NCBI RefSeq assembly: GCF_016918855.1
Contig: NZ_JADKYB010000006.1
Span: 124,001-188,000, forward strand
Length of the DNA stretch: 64,000 bases
From: Actinacidiphila acididurans
GTDB lineage: Bacteria; Actinomycetota; Actinomycetes; Streptomycetales; Streptomycetaceae
Reading direction: 5' to 3'
Of this stretch, positions 41,769-50,262 are shown in pieces (position 1 is the stretch's first letter; every line of letters starts with the position of its first letter). Under the pieces are notes generated by a model. It worked only from the letters and a program-made list of their open reading frames with translations. It made no database searches and had not been told where the DNA came from. The translations under genes were made by a program, and so were the position numbers.

Positions 41769-43070
41769 GTGGCCTCGCCCCGCACTCTGCTCGTCACCGG
41801 CGCGGCCGGAGCGGGCCGCAGCACGGTCGCCGCGGCCACCGCCGCTGCGGCGGCCCGGGCCGGCGCCGCCGTCCTGCTGCTGACCGCCGACGCCGACGCG
41901 GCCGCCCGTCTGCTGCCCGCGGCCCCCGGCTCCGAGGACGGCGACGGCTCCGCACCGGCCGACGACACCCGGACACCCGGCACCTCCCCGGTGACCGGAC
42001 TGCCGCTGCCGTACCCGGCCGACGGCGTGGACGGCCTCTACGTCGCCGTCATCGACCCCGCCGCCTCCTTCCGGGCCGAGGCGCTGAACCTCCAGGGCCG
42101 GATCGGCGCCCTGCTCGGGCTTCTCGGCGCGGCGCCGCTGGACCCCGAGGAACTCACCGAACTGCCCGGCAGCGAGGCCCTGGCCCTGCTGCGGGCGCTG
42201 CGCGAGACGCACCCCGAGCACGCAGCGGCGCCCCCGCCGCCCGGCGCAGGCGGCTCCACCACCTGGGACCTGGTGGTGGCCGACCTGCCGCCGGTGCCCG
42301 ACGCGATCCGCACCTTGGCGCTGCCCGGGCAGCTGCGCCGCTACCTGTGGCGGCTGCTGCCCGAGGACCGCCAGGCCGCGCGCGCCCTGCGCCCGGTCCT
42401 GGCCCAGCTCGCCGGGGTGCCTATGCCGGCCGAGTGGGCCTACGACGCCGCCGCCCGGGCCGACCAGGAACTGGCCGCGGTGCAGGCGGTGATCGAGGAC
42501 GCCGGCACGAGCGTGGCCGTGGTCCTGGAGCCCGGGCCGGGCGCCGCCGACCGGCTGCGCACCGCGCGCACCGGGCTCGCCCTGTACGGGCTGCGGCCGA
42601 CCGCGGTGGCCGCCAACCGGCTGCTGCCGGAGGGCTCGGCCGATCCGTTCCTGGCCGCCCTGGCCGGGCGCCAGCGCACGCACCTGGACGAACTCGCCGC
42701 CCAGTGCGCGGCCGACGGCGTACCCCTGCACGAGCTGCCGCACCTGGGCCCCGACGCGGCCGCCGACGGCCAACTGGCCCTGCCCGCGGCCCCCGTCGCG
42801 GCCCGGCGGGCGGCCGGCGACCCCTGGACGGTCACCGACCTGCTGGCCGACGAGGGCCACTTCGTGTGGACCCTGCCGCTGCCCGGGGCGACCCGGCGGG
42901 GCCTGGACCTGGTCCGGCGCGGCGACGAACTCGTGGTGGACGCGGGCGGTTTCCGCCGCATCCTGCCGCTGCCCTCCGCGCTGCGCCGCTGCACCGTCTC
43001 CGGGGCGGCCCTGCGCGACGGGGAACTGCGGGTGCGGTTCACCCCCGATCCGGACCTCTGGCCGCGCTGA
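41769..43070 (+). CDS. ArsA/GET3-like ATPase with altered Walker A
   Basis: A 433-residue protein with GTG start. The N-terminal LVTGAAGAGRSTVAAATAAAAAR aligns with the P-loop of ArsA-family ATPases, but the invariant Lys is Arg (GAAGAGRST). Further on LYVAVIDPAASFRAEAL and TWDLVVADLPPVPDAIR match switch I/II regions. The C-terminal 100 residues (after WTLPLPGATRRGLDLVRRGDELVV) are the small beta-sandwich domain common to actinobacterial homologues. It could be a chaperone-like or nucleotide-binding but catalytically weak protein. Operon with SRPBCC gene. Confidence 0.75.
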   Translation: MASPRTLLVTGAAGAGRSTVAAATAAAAARAGAAVLLLTADADAAARLLPAAPGSEDGDGSAPADDTRTPGTSPVTGLPLPYPADGVDGLYVAVIDPAASFRAEALNLQGRIGALLGLLGAAPLDPEELTELPGSEALALLRALRETHPEHAAAPPPPGAGGSTTWDLVVADLPPVPDAIRTLALPGQLRRYLWRLLPEDRQAARALRPVLAQLAGVPMPAEWAYDAAARADQELAAVQAVIEDAGTSVAVVLEPGPGAADRLRTARTGLALYGLRPTAVAANRLLPEGSADPFLAALAGRQRTHLDELAAQCAADGVPLHELPHLGPDAAADGQLALPAAPVAARRAAGDPWTVTDLLADEGHFVWTLPLPGATRRGLDLVRRGDELVVDAGGFRRILPLPSALRRCTVSGAALRDGELRVRFTPDPDLWPR

Positions 43071-43089
43071 GGGCCCCCAGGCGGTACGG

Positions 43090-43149
43090 GATCACGAACC
43101 GCCCAAGGGATCACGTACGCGATCACGCACCGGATCCGCGATCACGTAC
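43090..43149. repeat. Four near-identical GATCACGnAC decamers
   Basis: GATCACGAAC (43090), GATCACGTAC (43109), GATCACGCAC (43121) and GATCACGTAC (43140) lie within 60 bp between the ArsA-like and DUF5304 genes, with GGATCCGTAC-like variants at the end. Spacing of 19, 12 and 19 bp. Possibly a degenerate tandem array or a binding-site cluster. Confidence 0.5.
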
Positions 43150-43281
43150 CGGATCCCGTACGGCGGCGCGGGCCCGGCCCCCGGCGCGACCGCCCGTGCG
43201 GGCACCCGTGGTTCGGGCGACCGGTCGGGTAACGTCGAAGGGGAACCGAGGCAGATTCCGCCGTGCCGTTTGGAGCCCAAC

Positions 43282-43677
43282 ATGAGCGAAGCCACGGACC
43301 GTCCCGACGACGACGCGTGGGCGAAGGCCAGCGCGGAGGACATCGCCGCCGAGCACGCCCGCAGGCGTGCCGAGGCCGGCCAGGGACCGGGGGCCGCCGT
43401 GGACGAACTGCGCCGGTTCGCCGAGGCGGTCACCGAGGCCGTCTCGGACCGGCTGCGCACCCCCGCGGTGCAGATCGCCGCCCAGGGGGTCTTCTCCCAA
43501 GTGCGTTCCGTGGTCGAACCCATCGTCGACCGCAATCCGGACGTCTTCGACCACCTCGCGTCCGCCGGGGCCGAACTTCTGGCGGCATACCGCTCCGCGG
43601 TGGCCGGAGCGGAGGCCCGCTGGAGCGCCGAGAGCCGGTCCCCGCGTTCACCGGCTGAACACATCGACCTCGACTGA
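43282..43677 (+). CDS. DUF5304 family protein
   Basis: A 131-residue acidic protein from ATG 43282 (MSEATDRPDDDAWAKAS). It is helical, with EELRRFAEAVTEAV-like and VRSVVEPIVDRNPDVFDHLASAGAELL-type helices split by Pro, and a highly charged N-terminus. I recognise it as the Streptomyces DUF5304 protein that precedes glkA. No motif suggests an activity; it is cytosolic. The stop is 54 bp before glkA, so co-transcription is likely. Confidence 0.82.
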   Translation: MSEATDRPDDDAWAKASAEDIAAEHARRRAEAGQGPGAAVDELRRFAEAVTEAVSDRLRTPAVQIAAQGVFSQVRSVVEPIVDRNPDVFDHLASAGAELLAAYRSAVAGAEARWSAESRSPRSPAEHIDLD

Positions 43678-43731
43678 CCCCTCCTCCGGTACGGTTCTCT
43701 TAGCGGGGATCGACCGAAAACTGAGGGACAC

Positions 43732-44673
43732 ATGGGACTCACCATCGGCGTCGACATCGGCGGCACCAAGATCGCGGCCGGAGTGGTCGACGAGGAAGGC
43801 TCGATTCTCGACACGGTCGTGGTGCCGACGCCGTCGACTCCCGAAGGCGTGGTGGACGCGATCGTGGCCGCGGTGCGCCAGGTCGGCACCGGTCACCAGG
43901 TCGAGGCCGTCGGCATCGGCGCCGCCGGCTACGTGGATGACAAACGCGCCACGGTGCTCTTCGCTCCCAACATCAACTGGCGGCACGAGGCGCTCAAGGA
44001 CAAGGTCGAACAGCGGGTCGGCCTGCCCGTCGTGGTGGAGAACGACGCCAACGCGGCGGCCTGGGGCGAGTACCGGTTCGGCGCCGGCCAGGGCCACTCC
44101 GATGTGATCTGCATCACGCTCGGAACCGGCCTCGGCGGCGGCATCATCATCGGCAACAAGCTGCGTCGCGGCCGGTTCGGCGTCGCCGCCGAGTTCGGTC
44201 ACATCCGGGTGGTGCCGGACGGTCTGCTGTGCGGCTGCGGCAGCCAGGGCTGCTGGGAGCAGTACGCCTCCGGGCGCGCCCTGGTCCGCTACGCCCGGCA
44301 GCGGGCCAACGCCACCCCGGAGAACGCCCGGACCCTGCTCGCCCTGGGCGACGGCACGGTCGACGGGATCGAGGGCAAGCACATCAGCGCCGCGGCCCGG
44401 CAGGGCGACCCGGTGGCCGTGGACTCCTTCCGCGAGCTGGCCCGCTGGGCCGGCGCGGGGCTGGCCGACCTGGCCTCGCTGTTCGACCCGTCCGCGTTCA
44501 TCGTCGGTGGCGGTGTCTCCGACGAGGGCGAGCTGGTCCTCGACCCGATCCGCAAGTCCTTCCGGCGCTGGCTGATCGGCGGCGAGTGGCGTCCCCACGC
44601 CCAGGTGCTGGCCGCGCAGCTCGGCGGCAAGGCAGGGCTGGTGGGCGCGGCGGACCTGGCCCGCCAGGGCTGA
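43732..44673 (+). CDS. glkA: Glucokinase, ROK family (GlkA)
   Basis: A 313-residue ROK kinase. TIGVDIGGTKIAAGVVDE is the ATP phosphate-binding loop; VENDANAAAWGE, LGTGLGGGII and EFGHIRV with the Cys-rich zinc site CGCGSQGCWEQYASG are all present. It phosphorylates glucose with ATP in the cytosol. In S. coelicolor GlkA is also the main mediator of carbon catabolite repression. GAGGGA is four to five bases before the ATG. Length is normal (317 in S. coelicolor, from memory). Confidence 0.95.
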   Translation: MGLTIGVDIGGTKIAAGVVDEEGSILDTVVVPTPSTPEGVVDAIVAAVRQVGTGHQVEAVGIGAAGYVDDKRATVLFAPNINWRHEALKDKVEQRVGLPVVVENDANAAAWGEYRFGAGQGHSDVICITLGTGLGGGIIIGNKLRRGRFGVAAEFGHIRVVPDGLLCGCGSQGCWEQYASGRALVRYARQRANATPENARTLLALGDGTVDGIEGKHISAAARQGDPVAVDSFRELARWAGAGLADLASLFDPSAFIVGGGVSDEGELVLDPIRKSFRRWLIGGEWRPHAQVLAAQLGGKAGLVGAADLARQG

Positions 44674-44810
44674 GACGGCCCCGGCCGGGCGATGGAGCCG
44701 CGGCCGGGGACGCACACTGGATGACCGGGCGACCGGGTGACCGGTGACCGGGCAGGACGACGCGGGAAATGCGCGGGACAACGCGGGGCAGACGACGGAA
44801 AGGCGCGACC

Positions 44811-45554
44811 ATGGAGGATCTGCCGGGCTCGGGGAGCGAGCCCGACGGCTCGGCGATCGTCCGCGTGCTCACGTACAACATCCGCTCCATGCGGGACGAC
44901 GAGGCGGCGCTGGCCCGGGTGATCCGCGCCTGCGCCCCCGACATCGTGCTGGTCCAGGAGGCCCCGCGGTTCTTCCGATGGCGCAAGGCCGCGGAGCGTC
45001 TCGCCAAAGCCACCGACCTGGTGTACGTCACCGGTGGCGCCCCGGCCACCGGGCCGATGATCCTCACCTCGCTGCGCGCGCACGTCGAGCGCGCGGAGGA
45101 CCTGCTCATGCCCCGTACTCCCGGGCTGCACCAGCGCGGATTCGCCACCGCCGTGCTCCGCTTCGGCCGCGCCCGGCTGGCGGCCGTCTCCACGCACCTC
45201 AGCCTGAGCCCCGCCGAACGTCTCACCCAGGCCGGCCTGGTCCTCGACCGGGTCGCCGCCATGGGTGAACCCCACGTCGTCCTCGGCGGGGACTTCAACG
45301 AGCCCCCGGACCGCCCCGGCTTCTCCCGCATCGCCGCCGAACTCCAGGACGGCTACGCGGTCCGCCCCTGGGGCGCCGCCGTCACCAACCAGCGGCCCCC
45401 CTTGCAGCGCATCGACGCCGTCTTCTGCACCCCCGGCATCGACATCCTCGGCTGCGGCGTCCCCACCCCGCTCCCGGACATCACCCGCACCGACCTCCAC
45501 GCCGCCACCGACCACATGCCCGTCCTGGCGGCGCTGCGGATTCCGGCGAGCTGA
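44811..45554 (+). CDS. Endonuclease/exonuclease/phosphatase (EEP) family hydrolase
   Basis: A 247-residue protein with EEP family motifs: RVLTYNIRSM (Asn), DIVLVQEAPRFF (Glu, metal), AAVSTHLSLSP (His), VVLGGDFNEPPD (Asp, Asn) and ATDHMPVLAAL (Asp-His). These are the DNase I-like metal and catalytic residues. Substrate could be nucleic acid, a phosphoinositide or an organic phosphate; no signal peptide or lipobox is visible, so it is cytosolic. The start at 44811 follows GGAAAGG. Convergent with the hypothetical membrane protein gene 16 bp away. Confidence 0.9.
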   Translation: MEDLPGSGSEPDGSAIVRVLTYNIRSMRDDEAALARVIRACAPDIVLVQEAPRFFRWRKAAERLAKATDLVYVTGGAPATGPMILTSLRAHVERAEDLLMPRTPGLHQRGFATAVLRFGRARLAAVSTHLSLSPAERLTQAGLVLDRVAAMGEPHVVLGGDFNEPPDRPGFSRIAAELQDGYAVRPWGAAVTNQRPPLQRIDAVFCTPGIDILGCGVPTPLPDITRTDLHAATDHMPVLAALRIPAS

Positions 45555-45570
45555 CCCGGACCGAGCCGGG

Positions 45571-46089
45571 CTAGACCACCGCCCCGCCCCCCGGCAGGTC
45601 GTCGTCGTCCTCGCCGGTGCGCATGCGTGCCACCAGCGTGCCGAATCCGCCCAGGAATCCGCCGACCCCCAAGGTGGCCGCCCACCAGGTCAGGTCGAGC
45701 TGGAAGAGGACGAAGCCGAGCAGCAGCAGGGGGCCGCCGAGGACGGCGATCCAGGCGAACTTGGTGGTGAGGTCGGCGTCGGGCAGCGGGGGCGGCTCGG
45801 GCGGCACGAAATGCGCGTCCTCGTCGTCCTCCACCAGCTCGAAATCGCGCGGCCCGGAGATCACCGGGTGCACGACGATGCTGCGGGTCGGGGGCGGCGG
45901 CGGTGCCACCGGCCGCTTGGGCTCCGGGTCGGCCGGCACGTTCTCGGCCTCGGGCCAGCTCGCGGCCGCCCCCGGATCGGGTTCGTTGTCGTAGCCCGCG
46001 ACCAGCGCGGCCCACGCGGCGTCCTCGTCCAGCGGTGGACGGGACGGCTCCTCCTGCGGGGCGGTGCCCTCGTCCTCGCGGTCAGCCAC
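45571..46089 (-). CDS. Conserved hypothetical membrane protein
   Basis: A 172-residue protein. The first 105 residues are acidic and Pro-rich (EEPSRPPLDEDAAWAALVAGYD, a Pro6 run near 65) and cytosolic; two membrane segments follow (about 112-132 and 137-158), then a short acidic tail with DDDD. No catalytic motif. GGAGG ten bases before the GTG. Its start overlaps the hydrolase stop by eight bases, so the two form an operon. I recall this gene as conserved in Streptomyces without a function. Confidence 0.78.
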   Translation of the reverse strand: MADREDEGTAPQEEPSRPPLDEDAAWAALVAGYDNEPDPGAAASWPEAENVPADPEPKRPVAPPPPPTRSIVVHPVISGPRDFELVEDDEDAHFVPPEPPPLPDADLTTKFAWIAVLGGPLLLLGFVLFQLDLTWWAATLGVGGFLGGFGTLVARMRTGEDDDDLPGGGAVV

Positions 46090-46879
46090 CTGCGGTACCC
46101 TCCTTGACCGCCGCGCCGGGCCCGCCCGTGGCGGGGGCGCTCAGCCGCTGGATGAAGTCGTGGGACTCCGCGAAGATCTGCTCGGCGTCGTGGTCGAGCG
46201 TGGCCACGTGATAGCTGCGTTCCAGCACCCGTTCGGTGACGTCCGTGGACGACACCCGGGCCAGGACCACCGCGGAGTTCGACGGGTGCACCACGTGGTC
46301 CACCCGGCTGTGCAGGAGCAGCAGCGGCTGGGTCACCTGGGGCAGCCCGGCGCTGACGATCTTCCAGAATCTGCTGAGCGAGTGCACGGCGTGCAGCGGG
46401 GTCCGGTCGTAACCGATCTCCGCGCCGCCGTCCAGCGCGATGTCGCTGGCGATACCCGGCACCGAAGGCACCAGGTGCCGCAGCACGGGAACCGCCTTCA
46501 GTTGCGGGCTGTCCGCCTTCACCGACGGGTTGACCAGCACCAGGCCGGCCACCTCGGTGCCGTGCTTCTGGGCCAGCCGCAGCGCCAGGGCGCCGCCCAT
46601 CGACAGCCCGCACACGAACACCCGGGCACACCGGCCGGCCAGCTCGCGCAGCCCCCGGTCCACCTCGGCGTACCAGTCCTGCCAGCCGGTCACCTGCATG
46701 TCCTGCCAGCGGGTGCCGTGGCCGGGCAACAGCGGTACGGAAACGGTGAGGCCGCGGGCCGCGAGATACTCCGCCCAGGGCCGCATGGACTGCGGAGAGC
46801 CGGTGAAACCGTGACAGAGCAGGACGCCGGTGTCGCCGCCGTCATGGCGGTACGGCTCGGCTCCGGGCATGAGCGGCAC
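46082..46879 (-). CDS. Alpha/beta hydrolase (carboxylesterase / lysophospholipase-like)
   Basis: A 265-residue hydrolase. VLLCHGFTGSPQSM is the oxyanion-hole loop, VCGLSMGGALAL the nucleophile elbow with catalytic Ser, LLLLHSRVDHVVHP holds the acid Asp and RSYHVATLDHD the catalytic His. This is the pattern of the carboxylesterase/monoacylglycerol-lipase group (Est30-like). No signal peptide. Upstream of and overlapping the membrane protein gene, divergent from the acyltransferase gene, which suggests a lipid role (inference). Confidence 0.9.
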   Translation of the reverse strand: MPLMPGAEPYRHDGGDTGVLLCHGFTGSPQSMRPWAEYLAARGLTVSVPLLPGHGTRWQDMQVTGWQDWYAEVDRGLRELAGRCARVFVCGLSMGGALALRLAQKHGTEVAGLVLVNPSVKADSPQLKAVPVLRHLVPSVPGIASDIALDGGAEIGYDRTPLHAVHSLSRFWKIVSAGLPQVTQPLLLLHSRVDHVVHPSNSAVVLARVSSTDVTERVLERSYHVATLDHDAEQIFAESHDFIQRLSAPATGGPGAAVKEGTAGG

Positions 46880-47109
46880 CGTTGGTCTCCTGTTCGGATG
46901 CTCGTACGCGGGTACACGGTAGTCGCGGGTACACGGTAGTGAGAGATTCAGCGTACGCGGAGCGGATCCCGAGCGGTAAGCCCTGCCGGTCCCCGCCGAC
47001 GGGAAGCCCTGCCGGTCCCGCCGCGTGGCACCGCTGCCGGGCAGGGGCGTTAAGGTCGTTGCATCGGCTCGCAGGAGGACCGGTCATCACCCCAGGAGGG
47101 TTCGCAACG

Positions 47110-48009
47110 TTGTTCTACGGCGCGATGAAGATCGTTATCGGTTCACCGCTCAGGGCGGCGTTCCGCCCGTGGGTCGAGGGGCTGGACAACATCCCGGCCG
47201 AGGGTCCGGCGATCCTGGCCAGCAACCACCTGTCCTTCTCCGACTCCTTCTTCCTGCCGGCCGTACTCGACCGGAAAGTCACGTTCATCGCCAAGGCGGA
47301 GTACTTCACCTCCCCGGGGGTCAAGGGCAAGCTGACGGCCGCCTTCTTCAAGGGCGTCGGGCAATTGCCGGTGGACCGTTCCGGAGTGCGCGGGGCCGGC
47401 GAGGCGGCGATCCGCAGCGGGCTGGCCGTGCTGGAGCGCGGCGAGCTGTTCGGCATCTATCCGGAGGGCACCCGGTCGCCCGACGGCCGGCTCTACCGGG
47501 GCAAGCCCGGCGGCCTGGCCCGGGTGGCGCTGGCCAGCGGCGCCCCGGTGATCCCGGTGGCCATGATCGACACCGAGAAGGTCCAGCCGGTCGGCAAAGT
47601 CATCCCCAAGTTCACCGTCCGGCCCGGCATCCGCATCGGCAAGCCGCTGGACTTCAGCCGCTACCGCGGCATGGAGGGCGACCGCTTCATCCTCCGCTCG
47701 ATCACCGACGAGGTGATGTACGAGCTCATGAAGCTGTCCGGCCAGGAGTACGTGGACATCTACGCCACCACCCGCAAGCGGCAGATCGCCGAGGAGGCCA
47801 AGCGCGCCGCGGAGGAGGCGAAGGAGGCCAAGGAAACCCGGGAAGACCTGGAGGCCCAGGAGACCGGGGGCCCCGGGAAGCCCGAGGAGCACTCAGCGGC
47901 CGGCGAGACCGGCGCGGGCCGGGGCGCGGCGGTCAGGCGGCCCTCGCGGATCAGGCAGGCCGCCCGGGACACCTCGGGGGCCGCGGGCCGGGAGCAGTCG
48001 TCCGGCTGA
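47110..48009 (+). CDS. 1-acyl-sn-glycerol-3-phosphate acyltransferase (PlsC family)
   Basis: A 299-residue protein. I choose TTG 47110 because AGGAGG ends ten bases upstream and homologues begin with a matching (V/L)xYGAMK sequence. LASNHLSFSDSFFLP holds the NHxxxxD catalytic motif and GIYPEGTRSPDGRL the EGT substrate loop, both of the PlsC/LPLAT family. It makes phosphatidic acid or a related acylated lipid at the inner membrane face. After residue 220 there is a charged Glu/Lys/Ala-rich tail (about 70 residues). The MacS gene starts 50 bp later. Confidence 0.92.
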   Translation: MFYGAMKIVIGSPLRAAFRPWVEGLDNIPAEGPAILASNHLSFSDSFFLPAVLDRKVTFIAKAEYFTSPGVKGKLTAAFFKGVGQLPVDRSGVRGAGEAAIRSGLAVLERGELFGIYPEGTRSPDGRLYRGKPGGLARVALASGAPVIPVAMIDTEKVQPVGKVIPKFTVRPGIRIGKPLDFSRYRGMEGDRFILRSITDEVMYELMKLSGQEYVDIYATTRKRQIAEEAKRAAEEAKEAKETREDLEAQETGGPGKPEEHSAAGETGAGRGAAVRRPSRIRQAARDTSGAAGREQSSG

Positions 48010-48059
48010 CCGGGCCGCGGCGGCCGGGGGACCGGCCGGGCGGCGAGGGGGAGGGGACC

Positions 48060-49301
48060 GTGCCGGCACCGCGCATGTCGGTCGAGCAGCCGCTGTGGCG
48101 CGCGCTGATCGCGTACCGCCTGCTGACCCTGTGCTACGTGCTCGCGCTGTACGCCCACGCGTACGGCCGGCTGCGGCATCCGCTGGGCGCGGGCGCGTAC
48201 ATGGCGGTGCTCACCGTGTGGACGGTGGGCACCGTGGGCCGGCTGCGCGGCGCCGAGCGCTGCACCAAGGGCTTCCTCGCGGCCGATCTGACCGTGGCCC
48301 TGACCGGGGTATTGCTCACCGCGGTGGTGGACACCCCGGCCCGGATCCAGGCGGGGGCGTTCACGCTGCCGTCGATATGGACCGCGGGCTCCGTGCTGGC
48401 TTTCGCGATCAAGGGCGGCTGGCGCTGGGCGGCGCTGGCCGCGAGCCTGGTCGCCGCCGCGGACCTGGCCGAGCGCCGGGCCTTCACCCGCGACACCGTG
48501 CACAACGTGATCCTGGTCTGGGTTTCCGGGGTCGCCATCGGCTACGTGGTGGAGGTCGCCCGGGCCAGTGAGCGCACCCTGGCCCGCGCGCTGCGGATCG
48601 AGGCCGCCACCCGGGAGCGGGAACGGCTCGCCCGGGACATCCACGACGGCGTGCTCCAGGTGCTGGCCATGGTCAAGCGGCGCGGCGACCGGGCCGGCGG
48701 GGAGGCCGCGGAGCTGGGCCGGCTGGCCGGGCAGCAGGAGGCCGCGCTGCGCGCCCTGATCAGCGGCGAGCGGGCCGCGGCCGAGGACGCCCCGGCGGGC
48801 CCGCGCGACCTGCGCGGCCTGCTCGCGCCGCTGGCGTCCACCACCGTGACCGTCTCCGCGCCCGCGACGCCGGTGCCGCTGGACCCGGTGGCCGCGGCCG
48901 AGGTGGCCGCCGCGGTCGGCGCCGCGCTGGACAACGTCCGCCGGCACGCGGGACCCCGGGCGCACGCCTGGATCCTGGTCGAGGACGAGGACGGCACCGT
49001 CCTGGTCACCGTCCGGGACGACGGCCCGGGCATCCCGGACGGCCGCCTGGCCGCCGCCGAGCGCGAGGGCCGGCTCGGCGTCGCCCAGTCCATCCGCGGC
49101 CGCCTGCGCGACCTGGGCGGCACCGCGACCCTGATCTCCGTCCCCGGCGAGGGCACGGAGGTCGAACTGCGGCTCCCGCGCCACCCGCCACCGCCGGACC
49201 CGGACGCGCCGCCCGCCCGTACCGCCGCAGCCGCCGGTGATGCGCCCCGTATCGGGGGAACGGGAGAACTGACGGAAGCGAACCAGGGGAGTACGGCATG
49301 A
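48060..49301 (+). CDS. macS: MacS-type sensor histidine kinase
   Basis: A 413-residue kinase. GTG 48060 follows GAGGGGGAGGGG closely; the ATG at 48075 is the alternative. Five to six membrane segments (about 18-165) form the sensor. The dimerisation region has ERLARDIHDGVLQVLAMV with His195, the HisKA_3 phospho-acceptor, and the HATPase has DNVRRHA (N box), VRDDGPGIPDG (G1) and GRLGVAQSIRGRL. The Gly/Pro-rich end follows. In S. coelicolor MacRS (SCO2120/2121) affects morphogenesis and actinorhodin production. The stop overlaps macR by ATGA. Confidence 0.9.
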   Translation: MPAPRMSVEQPLWRALIAYRLLTLCYVLALYAHAYGRLRHPLGAGAYMAVLTVWTVGTVGRLRGAERCTKGFLAADLTVALTGVLLTAVVDTPARIQAGAFTLPSIWTAGSVLAFAIKGGWRWAALAASLVAAADLAERRAFTRDTVHNVILVWVSGVAIGYVVEVARASERTLARALRIEAATRERERLARDIHDGVLQVLAMVKRRGDRAGGEAAELGRLAGQQEAALRALISGERAAAEDAPAGPRDLRGLLAPLASTTVTVSAPATPVPLDPVAAAEVAAAVGAALDNVRRHAGPRAHAWILVEDEDGTVLVTVRDDGPGIPDGRLAAAEREGRLGVAQSIRGRLRDLGGTATLISVPGEGTEVELRLPRHPPPPDPDAPPARTAAAAGDAPRIGGTGELTEANQGSTA

Positions 49302-50020
49302 CGGTCGGCACCGCGGGCGACACCCGGGCCGAATCGCCGGTGACGGTGATGGTGGTGGACGACCACCCGATGTGGCGGGACGCGGTGGCGCGCGATCTGA
49401 GCGAGGCCGGGTTCCAGGTGGTGGCGACCGCCGGCGACGGGCCGGAGGCGGTACGCCGGGCCCGCGCCGCCCGCCCCCAGGTACTGGTGCTGGACCTCAA
49501 CCTGCCGGGCGCCTCCGGGGTGCAGGTGTGCAAGCAGGTGGTGGCCGACGACCCGGCGGTGCGGGTGCTGGTGCTGTCCGCCAGCGGCGAGCAGCAGGAC
49601 GTGCTGGAGGCGGTCAAGTCCGGTGCCACCGGCTACCTGCTCAAGTCGGCCGGCCGGGAGGAACTGGTGGACGCGGTGGGCCGGACCGCGGTCGGCGACC
49701 CGGTGTTCACCCCGGGGCTGGCCGGGCTGGTGCTCGGCGAGTACCGGCGGCTGGCCGCCGCGCCCGCCCCGGCCGCGCCCGACGAGCCCGCCGCGCCCCG
49801 GCTCACCGCCCGCGAGACCGAGGTGCTGCGGCTGGTCGCCAAGGGCCTGAGCTACAAGCAGATCGCCCAGCGCCTGGTGCTCTCGCACCGCACGGTGCAG
49901 AACCACGTCCAGAACACCCTGGGCAAGCTCCAGTTGCACAACCGGGTGGAGCTGGTCCGGTACGCCATCGAGCGCGGCCTCGACGGCGACGCGGACGCGG
50001 GCGCGGGCGAGCGCGGCTGA
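49298..50020 (+). CDS. macR: MacR-type NarL/FixJ response regulator
   Basis: A 240-residue regulator: receiver domain (about 8-130, VMVVDDHPMW acidic pair, phospho-Asp66 in VLDLNLPG, Ser/Thr at LVLSASGEQ, Lys in LLKSAG) and a LuxR-type helix-turn-helix (about 170-232, LTARETEVLRLVAKGLSYKQ and LSHRTVQNHV). It works with MacS, translationally coupled to it. The reported MacR site is a TGAGTACnnGTACTCA dyad; I saw no full copy in this window. Confidence 0.92.
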   Translation: MTVGTAGDTRAESPVTVMVVDDHPMWRDAVARDLSEAGFQVVATAGDGPEAVRRARAARPQVLVLDLNLPGASGVQVCKQVVADDPAVRVLVLSASGEQQDVLEAVKSGATGYLLKSAGREELVDAVGRTAVGDPVFTPGLAGLVLGEYRRLAAAPAPAAPDEPAAPRLTARETEVLRLVAKGLSYKQIAQRLVLSHRTVQNHVQNTLGKLQLHNRVELVRYAIERGLDGDADAGAGERG

Positions 50021-50034
50021 GACCTCCGCGGACC

Positions 50035-50117
50035 GCGTACGGGCCGCGAACCGACCCCCGTACGGCCCGCGCGGGGACCCCGTACGGCCCGCGAACGAAC
50101 CGCCCACGAACCGCCCA
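50035..50117. repeat. Short tandem-like repeats downstream of macR
   Basis: CCCGTACGGCCCGCG occurs at 50057-50071 and 50079-50093 (period 22), with a related CGCGTACGGGCCGCG at 50035. An 11-bp tandem CGAACCGCCCA follows at 50096-50117. They can form alternative hairpins and may act as the macR terminator. Confidence 0.55.
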
Positions 50118-50179
50118 CGGACCCCCGCGGGGCACCCCGCGCACTCCGGCGCGAAGGCGCCCGGCAAGGGCGGCGACAT

Positions 50180-50193
50180 GTGACCCAAGTCAC
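50180..50193. promoter_or_regulatory. Crp-type binding site upstream of pfkA
   Basis: GTGACCCAAGTCAC fits the Streptomyces Crp consensus GTG-N6-GNCAC exactly, as a symmetric GTGAC/GTCAC dyad. It lies 70 bp before the pfkA start, followed by TAGCTT (a possible -10), so it could control glycolytic flux. Match is by consensus only. Confidence 0.5.
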
Positions 50194-50262
50194 GCTAGCT
50201 TGGCGGTAGTTGCACATCCGGAACGTTTCGTCCTCGCAGGCCCCCGACGAAGGGAAACGTCC

